Part shown: positions 60,501 through 64,000 of the stretch, piece by piece
Numbering within the stretch: the stretch's first letter is position 1
Layout: every line of letters starts with the position of its first letter
Program-made: the position numbers and the translations under genes
The notes under the pieces: generated by a model
Seen by the model: only the letters and a program-made list of their open reading frames with translations
The model's database searches: none
What the model was told of the DNA's origin: nothing
Assembly: GCF_041296385.1 (NCBI RefSeq)
Contig: NC_091014.1
Location: 50,424,078 to 50,488,077, forward strand
Source: Aphelocoma coerulescens
Lineage: Eukaryota > Chordata > Aves > Passeriformes > Corvidae
Length of the DNA stretch: 64,000 nt
Direction: 5' to 3'

Positions 60501-63126
60501 AGTAGTTGTTCTGCAAAGGTCTTACTGGGTTGGGGTTTTTGTTTGTTTTTTTTTTACAGGTCCAACCTAGGTTGATTAATCCACTGAAGAATTTGAGACG
60601 TCTTGGTCTCAAGCTTGTGGCAGAGTTTTTTTCTGATTATGAGACCTACAGCTTTAGTGTGGAAGAGATTGATGCAGTTTTCCATGCTGTGGTATGGCCT
60701 CAGGTAAATATTTCTTGTTTTTCCAAATAACTTACGTGAAACATGCACCATGCAGAAAACTCCAACTGCACTGGAGTGTGTCCTGTCAGCTATGTCCATT
60801 GCTAGGTTGGATGTGGCCTTGGACAGATTGTGGCATCCCAGTGTGTCTGTGCAAGACCAGTTTCTTGGCTCATGTCTGATTAGTCCTGAAATAATCAAAT
60901 CACAGATTAAAGTACAAATTAGTTCATCTGAATAAAATGGATGTCATTTCTTTGTTCTTTAACCACAGGAGCAGACTTCTTCCCTAAATGCTTCAGGGAA
61001 GCTAAGTAATACAAGTCATTTCTGGGTGCTGCTTTTCTGTGTGACAGTTGTTGGGCCTGTGGTAGGGGACTGCAGTAGCAAATGCTGCTGCAGGAAAAGA
61101 AGGACCCAGCAGGGTCTGTCAGTGGGCTATGTGGTCTTGTGCCTGCCTGCCAAGAGTTCCATGTGAGCACAGTGACAAAGCACAGGCTTGTGGCTTTTAT
61201 CAGAGAAATTCAGATCATCCCTGAGCTTGGAAAATGCACTGCTGTGAGATGGAGAGAGAACACAGTATTTAAAATTAAATTGTTCTGTCTTTGTCTGTGC
61301 AGTGGCTCTGGGGTTGGCAGGTAGTGCCTGTACCAGCTGCTGAGTTGTCTCTGCTCTAAAAGCAGTTGTCTCCATGCAAAGGTTAACTGAGAAAGAGGGG
61401 CTGACTCCAAGAGTGCTCTTCTACAGAGGCTTTTGAGGTATCCAAGTGTTCAGCTTCCTTGCGGCAGAAAAGCCTGTTAAAGAGCACTGGTATGGTCTGT
61501 GAAACCACAGAGCTGCTTCTCTAGACACTGTGTTTGTTTACTCCTACACTCTTTCTCTGCTCTGCCAGTAACAGTATGTGATGTGTAGTAGGTGTATGTG
61601 GACAAACAGTAGATAAAATAGTAGCAGGCAGTGCATATAGCTCTGTATTGCTCTGGGTTGAGGAACAGGGAGGTGTATGCTCCTGGTTTGTCCATGGAGT
61701 CTTCTTACAGCCAGGGTGCTACGTGGGAAAAGCAGTGAACATTTATTGCAGTTCCAGAGCAGTTCAGGTTTTAAGTCAGCAAAGCACTTTAAAGATTTCA
61801 GGGAGCACTGTATTTGCAAATGCTGAGTAACTCTGAGCAAGATGTACTATTGTTACTAAATAGTTAGAATGCCTCTTGTCCTTACTTATGTCAAGAAGAC
61901 AGCTGGTTTTGAAACTTGGATGGTAGTACGATCCAGAAGCTCCCTCTAGAGCCTTTTCTGGTGAATTCCATGAAGATTTGGTTTTGGCAAAAGAATCATT
62001 TTGCCTTGCGTGTTTTCCTTTCTTAAAACTATAGAACTGAGGTGTGTAAAAACTCGTGGAGAGGACAAATTGTTTTAAGCCTGTTGAACCTGGAATTGGA
62101 GTTCGCTGTTCTACATAGCCCAGGATTTTGCTGCAGAGGCTCAATATTGCTAGCCTGCACAGCAGCATTCCTGCAGGATTGGATTAATGGTTTACTCTTC
62201 ATTGTACCTCATTCAGGAAATCTCTGTTTTATGCAGGGCAATAGTATTACCAACCTTTGGGACAGGAGAAGATGATTTCTAAGATCTTGGCTATGATGGT
62301 CAGACCTACCTTGTTTTCTGTTATGCTCAGGTCTTGAGCAAACTGAGCTAGTCCAAACCCCACATGCACCATCCTGGCTGCCATCCCTGGATGCACTGGA
62401 GTCTGCTCTGCCTGTGTGTTCACTAATGGTGCCTTGCCAACAGTCCAACAGTGGTCAGGGTGGAAACCCAGCTGTGTGACTTGATTGGAGCCTGTTGGGT
62501 TTTGGAATGGCAGAGAGGAGGGTGCACTGGGTCACTTTAGCCTGTGTCCAGTCATGAAAGAGCAGCAGCTGTTGTGTGTGGCTTAGGCTGGGCACCTCTT
62601 AGGTGGGGTTGTTTTGGATACAGAACCCTGTTAGGAGATCCCATTCATGGGATGCAGTACAGTGTTCCAGCCTCTCCGGTGAGGCCATGGAGATACAGAC
62701 CAGGTGCTGCAGTCAGGGCATAGGAAATGTGGGAGGAGTGAGTTCCGGGTGCTGTGCTTGAGATTTCAGAGGTGTGTCCAGGACAGGTTGCTAAGTCTCT
62801 GGCAAATGTGAGGCTTCATGGGAATCTAGTTTCAAGGGAGGGCAAAAATGGTAGCTGGAATACTGTATAAATAGGAGTGAGATGATCTGAGTCATTTGAC
62901 AAATATTGAGGAAGTTGGGAAAACGAGGTTGAAATTACTTCATAAAAATGATTAACTATGGAATGCGAGGTCTTTGTTAGAGATAAGGTTTTTAAGTGGC
63001 TTTACTTACTTGTGTTGCGTTGGTATCTGATTTTTCCCTCCTTTAGGTCTGCAGATTGGCTTCAGAGAGTCAATATTCTCCCACTTTCCTGCTCAAACTC
63101 ATTCACACCTGGAGTAAGAACCCCAG
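27496..63126 (+). CDS. UTP20: UTP20, small-subunit processome component 20 homolog, 5' half, exons 1-29
   Basis: 29 coding exons with AG acceptors and GT donors join into 3668 nt (1222 codons plus 2 nt) without a frame error: 27496-27540, 28182-28262, 29385-29451, 29644-29776, 30251-30439, 31432-31513, 32553-32690, 33081-33236, 34856-35002, 35502-35636, 37044-37121, 37767-37945, 39871-40026, 40554-40642, 46143-46248, 47449-47599, 48000-48062, 48378-48536, 49468-49544, 50360-50439, 51112-51355, 51930-52139, 53859-53949, 55665-55750, 56309-56434, 56962-57128, 57627-57835, 60560-60703, 63047-63126. UTP20 (also DRIM) is a very large nucleolar HEAT-repeat protein that associates with U3 snoRNA and the 5' ETS and is needed for early pre-rRNA cleavages leading to 18S rRNA. 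The usual length is about 2785 residues, so this is about 44%. The N-terminal solenoid is followed by an acidic/basic linker (about 885-922) and the start of the conserved DRIM domain. Confidence 0.98.
28182..28262 (+). CDS. UTP20: UTP20 exon 2 (residues 16-42)
   Basis: Begins FLTFSERLSNINIDIIHRID, near-identical to the conserved N-terminus of the family. Acceptor TTTTTCAG, donor GAG|GTGAGA, both junctions phase 0. Confidence 0.97.
28592..28897 (-). mobile_element. CR1 3'-end fragment in UTP20 intron 2
   Basis: The plus strand shows the classic reverse-complement CR1 tail: AAACCATGTCCCTAAGTGC, then GGGCAGCCTGTTCCAATGCC, AGTGAAGAAATTTTCCCTAA and ATCACTTGTTACCTGGGAGA. About 300 bp, with only the end of ORF2 and the 3' UTR. 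It is old enough to carry many substitutions. Confidence 0.92.
28953..28973. repeat. Short perfect hairpin in UTP20 intron 2
   Basis: ATTTATATG, GGT, CATATAAAT: a 9-bp stem with a 3-nt loop, about 55 bp beyond the CR1 fragment. Confidence 0.8.
29385..29451 (+). CDS. UTP20: UTP20 exon 3 (residues 43-65)
   Basis: Encodes EVETYFFEGLRKWKELNLTQ then HF and one base of codon 65. Acceptor TTTTGACAG, donor TTTG|GTATGT, phase 1 out. Confidence 0.97.
29644..29776 (+). CDS. UTP20: UTP20 exon 4 (residues 65-109)
   Basis: Contains KFYNEVANKCQSFNQLVYHQ and SLKTHLQVEGSLAYQPLL. Acceptor TTTGAACAG, donor TTAAA|GTAAGT. It ends in phase 2 and shares an Asn codon with exon 5. Intron 3 is only 192 bp. Confidence 0.97.
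30251..30439 (+). CDS. UTP20: UTP20 exon 5 (residues 109-172)
   Basis: Contains LVVQLARDLQADFYPHFHDF and DTQDTELLEWAFTSLSYLYK, among the best conserved parts of the UTP20 N-terminal helical repeats. Acceptor GAAACACAG, donor ACAG|GTAAAA, phase 2 out. Confidence 0.98.
31432..31513 (+). CDS. UTP20: UTP20 exon 6 (residues 172-199)
   Basis: Encodes LYSTLLAHHKLHIRNFAAES then FVFLMRK, a HEAT-type helical pair. Acceptor CTTTGTAG, donor AAG|GTAAGT. It closes in phase 0. Confidence 0.98.
32553..32690 (+). CDS. UTP20: UTP20 exon 7 (residues 200-245)
   Basis: Contains VSDKNALFNLMLCDLGEHPE and KVEGVGQLLFEMCKGVRNMF, near-identical to mammals. Acceptor TTTTGTAG, donor ACG|GTAAAG, phase 0 both ends. Confidence 0.98.
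33081..33236 (+). CDS. UTP20: UTP20 exon 8 (residues 246-297)
   Basis: Contains AMKLVLLKLGPVTEEEIELP and ends FDIVFKCLE. It is more divergent than exons 5-7 but collinear with the family. Acceptor CCTGTGCAG, donor GAG|GTACAC. Confidence 0.96.
34856..35002 (+). CDS. UTP20: UTP20 exon 9 (residues 298-346)
   Basis: Begins ESLLDLQRKMTK and carries LQAYLILVEHANGSKI, matching LLETYLILVKHGSGTKI in human. Acceptor TTTAAACAG, donor CAG|GTAGGT, phase 0. Confidence 0.96.
35502..35636 (+). CDS. UTP20: UTP20 exon 10 (residues 347-391)
   Basis: Contains NTISAFLLAENVLLPDSLTK and ends EAIQK. A low-identity stretch (VLIKMLQTPYLSSSCRK) sits at the front, as in other vertebrates. Acceptor TCATTTCAG, donor AAG|GTAAGA. 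Confidence 0.95.
37044..37121 (+). CDS. UTP20: UTP20 exon 11 (residues 392-417)
   Basis: A 78-nt exon, VFASGFERHFLLDFSEAMFT then MKQFER. Acceptor ATCTTGCAG, donor AGG|GTAGGT, phase 0. Too short to be found as an independent open frame. Confidence 0.95.
37767..37945 (+). CDS. UTP20: UTP20 exon 12 (residues 418-477)
   Basis: Contains HFLPCFLEYIEHCF, DEAVAILAKLILVKAEPPT and GSMAFEKYPLVFS. Acceptor GTCTCTTCAG, donor CAG|GTGAGA, phase 2 out. Confidence 0.97.
37946..39870 (+). other. UTP20: UTP20 intron 12
   Basis: 1.9 kb. It holds two adjacent inverted repeats (38089-38115 and 38136-38158, see the next entry) and a 14-T run at 39233-39246. No extra exon is seen. Confidence 0.8.
38089..38158. repeat. 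Pair of perfect inverted repeats in intron 12
   Basis: The first is ATATAATTT (38089-38097) with AAATTATAT (38107-38115), a 9-bp stem with a 9-nt loop. The second is AAAGGTGATCA, C, TGATCACCTTT (38136-38158), an 11-bp arm palindrome with a single central base. Read directly from the sequence; function unknown. Confidence 0.85.
39871..40026 (+). CDS. UTP20: UTP20 exon 13 (residues 477-529)
   Basis: A basic stretch (TRQQTSKRRGEK) is followed by VPVLDHVLSLIHLPEKEDI and DLSQSWVALVVLPHI. Acceptor TATTTTTAG, donor TTAG|GTAAGG, phase 2 out. Confidence 0.97.
40554..40642 (+). CDS. UTP20: UTP20 exon 14 (residues 529-559)
   Basis: Encodes PMNKDHILPRVTSFIDSLFT and AIDKGSLCK. Acceptor TTTGGATAG, donor AAAG|GTCAGT, phase 1 out. 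The following 5.5-kb intron is the one loaded with ERV sequence. Confidence 0.96.
41143..41698 (-). mobile_element. LTR, minus orientation
   Basis: Starts TGTGGTTTAACCCCAGC and ends GACCAGCACA on the plus strand (about 556 bp). It is homologous to 43016-44155 and, more distantly, to the solo LTR at 18177. A leader with a GGGTGCCA motif abuts the left end, so this LTR acts as a 5' LTR for the truncated left piece and a 3' LTR for the right internal region. Confidence 0.82.
42239..42640 (-). repeat. Degenerate tandem repeat (about 40-50 bp unit) inside the ERV remnant
   Basis: About eight diverged copies of a unit containing GGTGCACCTG, then a CAGCATGGACTTA-like core, GCCACAG and TGCTTT. Copies differ in length (roughly 39-50 bp). 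It lies between the leader and the retained 3' internal sequence. Confidence 0.75.
43016..44155 (-). mobile_element. LTR, minus orientation, split by a younger LTR
   Basis: The left part, 43016-43369, ends at CAGCTGTGTTC and the right part resumes at about 43944 with TCCCAAGACCTCGTG. Together they are collinear with the LTR at 41143-41698, which reads GATGTGTTCCCTCCCATCCC across the same point. It ends AAAACCAGCACA at 44155. Confidence 0.82.
43374..43939 (+). mobile_element. LTR, plus orientation, inserted into the minus LTR
   Basis: A solo LTR of the same family in opposite orientation: it begins TGGTTTTGGCTAGGGTAGAG and ends TTAAATGACAACA. Internally it has ATATTCCAGACCATATCACA and a CTCAGTATAAAGTG promoter-like TATAAA. 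It is bounded by CCCC on both sides (43370-43373 and 43940-43943), consistent with a 4-5 bp target duplication. Confidence 0.82.
46143..46248 (+). CDS. UTP20: UTP20 exon 15 (residues 559-594)
   Basis: Contains SLFVACQAVSTLLSLVESAE and LLPVERVKSLVT. Acceptor TCTGCTCCAG, donor TGAC|GTAAGT, phase 2 out. Confidence 0.97.
47449..47599 (+). CDS. UTP20: UTP20 exon 16 (residues 594-644)
   Basis: Contains TFPSDPSALLLADLYYTRLA and ends NISTGVSK. Acceptor TTGTTTTAG, donor AAG|GTAATC, phase 0 out. Confidence 0.97.
48000..48062 (+). CDS. UTP20: UTP20 exon 17 (residues 645-665)
   Basis: A 63-nt exon, VRLLTVRILNHFDNPPSTQI plus E. Acceptor TTGGAATAG, donor GAG|GTAGGG. Found by splice sites and homology to IRLLTIRILNHFD. 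Confidence 0.96.
48378..48536 (+). CDS. UTP20: UTP20 exon 18 (residues 666-718)
   Basis: Contains VFAILLQAELVPATVNDYRE and KLLHLRKLRCDIVQ, ending GSLQE. Acceptor TTGTTCAG, donor GAG|GTAAGG, phase 0. Confidence 0.97.
49468..49544 (+). CDS. UTP20: UTP20 exon 19 (residues 719-744)
   Basis: Encodes VPLRYLLGMLYVNFSPLWDP then VIELI. Acceptor CATTCTAG, donor TAAC|GTGAGT, phase 2 out. Confidence 0.97.
50360..50439 (+). CDS. UTP20: UTP20 exon 20 (residues 744-771)
   Basis: Encodes SHAKEMENKQFWKVLYEHLE and RAATYA. Acceptor TTTGTTAG, donor GCTG|GTAAGT, phase 1 out. Confidence 0.97.
51112..51355 (+). CDS. UTP20: UTP20 exon 21 (residues 771-852)
   Basis: The longest exon in the window (244 nt). An acidic stretch (ELDEQEESIAETESEK) is followed by DCSERLDHTNYRFLLWKALD and RVEPRSRELSPLLLRFI, strongly conserved in the family. 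Acceptor TTCTGTAG, donor TTCG|GTAAAT, phase 2 out. Confidence 0.98.
51930..52139 (+). CDS. UTP20: UTP20 exon 22 (residues 852-922), acidic/basic linker
   Basis: Begins NEYYPADSLVAPSQDLRKK. It then has nine consecutive glutamates (about 892-900, encoded at 52048-52074) in a run ending KEEGE, followed by PKKKTRRAAAK, an NLS-like basic cluster (about 912-922). An acidic/basic linker occurs here in other vertebrates, but its length differs. Acceptor AAACACAG, donor CTAA|GTAAGT, phase 2 out. Confidence 0.97.
52140..53858 (+). other. UTP20: UTP20 intron 22 with a GC-richer block
   Basis: The stretch from about 53040 to 53480 is richer in GC and CCTG/CAGG motifs than the surrounding intron and leaves a 230-codon minus-strand open frame (53607-52915). 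I do not recognise the translation. It may be an unidentified repeat. Confidence 0.6.
53859..53949 (+). CDS. UTP20: UTP20 exon 23 (residues 922-952)
   Basis: Encodes QLIAHLQVFSKFSNPRALYL then EPKLNALYTQ, about where the conserved DRIM domain begins. Acceptor TTTTACAG, donor CAG|GTAAGG, phase 0 out. Confidence 0.97.
55050..55190 (-). mobile_element. CR1 3'-end fragment in UTP20 intron 23
   Basis: The plus strand reads GAATCACAGAATATGCTGAG, then ATCATCGAGTCCAATTCCTG and ACACCCCAAGAATCAAACCA, the 3' tail of a CR1 subfamily, in reverse orientation. About 140 bp. Confidence 0.88.
55665..55750 (+). CDS. UTP20: UTP20 exon 24 (residues 953-981)
   Basis: Encodes LLSHQDQNVQRIALDCIMTY then KHPHLLPY. 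Acceptor TTATTTGCAG, donor ACAG|GTAAAA, phase 2 out. Confidence 0.97.
56309..56434 (+). CDS. UTP20: UTP20 exon 25 (residues 981-1023)
   Basis: Encodes ENLQRLLEDKSFKEEIVHFS and ends RPDLIPVLM. Acceptor ACTCTCAG, donor TGAG|GTATGT, phase 2 out. Confidence 0.97.
56793..56828. repeat. 16-bp tandem duplication in UTP20 intron 25
   Basis: AAGCTGATCTTTCACT occurs twice back to back, followed by AAGT. It lies about 135 bp upstream of exon 26, which has a weak acceptor. Confidence 0.85.
56962..57128 (+). CDS. UTP20: UTP20 exon 26 (residues 1023-1079)
   Basis: Contains ILYGRMRNKTGSKTQGKSSA and IVLRFLAGSLPEEIRMFLDL. The acceptor GGTTCTTGAAG is unusually poor in pyrimidines next to the AG, but the reading frame and family match require it. 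Donor GATG|GTAGGT, phase 1 out. Confidence 0.95.
57627..57835 (+). CDS. UTP20: UTP20 exon 27 (residues 1079-1148)
   Basis: Contains SMSDLDLAKVLPLGRQHSLF, QQYLPEILQILLCMTAVVS and ILQQREK. Acceptor CTATCACAG, donor AAG|GTACAG, phase 0 out. Confidence 0.97.
57836..63046 (+). other. UTP20: UTP20 introns 27 and 28
   Basis: Intron 27 (57836-60559) and intron 28 (60704-63046). I looked for missing UTP20 segments and found none; the protein is collinear across both junctions. No transposon that I can name, no RNA gene. Confidence 0.7.
60560..60703 (+). CDS. UTP20: UTP20 exon 28 (residues 1149-1196)
   Basis: Contains RLINPLKNLRRLGLKLVAEF and EEIDAVFHAVVWPQ. The acceptor TTTTTTTTACAG has an excellent pyrimidine tract. 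Donor CAG|GTAAAT, phase 0 both ends. Confidence 0.97.
63047..63126 (+). CDS. UTP20: UTP20 exon 29 (residues 1197-1223)
   Basis: Encodes VCRLASESQYSPTFLLKLIH then TWSKNP, matching SRLGSESQYSPTPLLKLISIW in human. Acceptor CTCCTTTAG, donor CCAG|GTAAGT, phase 2 out. It is the last exon in the window. Confidence 0.96.
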
Positions 63127-64000
63127 GTAAGTGTTCTGGCAAACAAGCCTAAGTACTTCTGAATACATTAAATACAAGGAAAAAAGAGCACACTAACAGG
63201 CTGTGAATAATTGTGTCCAAAACCATATTTTCTTTTTCCATTAGACTGTTATTCTTTTGACAGCAGTCAAAGCAGCTGGGAAGTTTTCCAGTTTATGCAA
63301 GTACTCACTTTTTAATAGGCTGTTTCTCCCATATATTAACAACTAAGCACATATGCAGCCCAACCCCAACTCACAGGTGAGGAGGAGGTCTGACTTCTTA
63401 GGATATGTCCATCTTGACCAATGACTTCTTAGTCTTGTGAGGTGGGAAGTCAGTTTTACAGTATATAATATCATTCATGGTTTTGTGAGTCTCTATTTCT
63501 TTCTATTTTATGAATGAGTATGGGCAAATTCAGCATAGAATCTGTGACTGAGAGTCTGTTACTGAAAGTTGTAAAAGAGCTTTTTTTGATTCAGACACTG
63601 TGAGAAGTTCTAGTTCAACTGTCTTGAGAGATTTTTGCCTCTTCCACAGACTCACTACTTTTCCTTTGCTAAGGTACTTGGTGTTTCTTATAAACACCTC
63701 ATTTGTAGGCATGAAGACCTTACGTACAAACTCCTGTTAAAAATGGTATTGGATCACTAGGTTAGGAGCAGACTAAGAGTAGACTCGGGCTGTGGAGAAA
63801 GGATTAGGTTTAGATGATGTTATCTTGAAGCAAGAAAAGGGACTTGATAATCTGTCAACTTCCAATCACTGCATTTTTCATTACACTTGTTCTGGGTTTT
63901 TTTGCACTTTTTTATTGGTTGAAGTGGAAGATAGTAATTTTTTTGTGTGTGACTTCTTGCACAAAAGAATTATAAGCTGAAAATTTTGAACCTGATTTTC
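63127..64000 (+). other. UTP20: UTP20 intron 29 (partial)
   Basis: The next coding segment (RYFPLLAKQKPGHPEC in human) is not present before the window ends, so exon 30 lies to the right. Nothing else is recognisable. Confidence 0.75.

Overview
The window is vertebrate nuclear DNA, almost certainly from a bird and plausibly a passerine. The signs are CR1 LINE tails, avian ERVL-like LTRs, compact introns and the gene order. It holds two genes placed head to head: the 5' part of SLC5A8 (minus strand) and the 5' half of UTP20 (plus strand). SLC5A8 and UTP20 are also divergent neighbours in human 12q23, so this is conserved synteny.

Layout. 1-2066 is intronic. Positions 2067-12584 carry SLC5A8 coding exons 6 to 1, read right to left: 271 codons plus 2 nt of a roughly 610-residue sodium-coupled monocarboxylate transporter. 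Exon 2 ends in a rare GC donor. Intron 2 holds a degraded CR1. Upstream of exon 1, 12782-14214 is a GC-rich higher-order minisatellite with a 267-bp super-repeat. It lies between the start codon and a TATA-like motif (14325-14331), so it may sit in the SLC5A8 5' leader. From 14.4 to 27.2 kb is an intergenic gap with one solo LTR (18177-18761) and no gene I can recognise.

The UTP20 CpG island starts near 27.18 kb. It has an E-box, a YY1-like ATGGCGGC motif and a six-codon uORF in the reading frame of the main start. Coding exons 1-29 of UTP20 (27496-63126) join without a frame error into 1222 codons plus 2 nt, about 44% of the usual ~2785 residues. The gene runs off the right edge. UTP20 is a HEAT-repeat scaffold of the nucleolar small-subunit processome needed for 18S rRNA maturation. 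Its largest intron (intron 14, 5.5 kb) contains a tandem, coding-deleted ERV remnant, one LTR of which is split by a younger LTR of the same family in the opposite orientation.

The two genes are not functionally linked. One is a plasma-membrane transporter and the other a ribosome-biogenesis factor. The most unusual sequence is the minisatellite in front of SLC5A8, followed by the GC-AG intron and the nested LTR structure.
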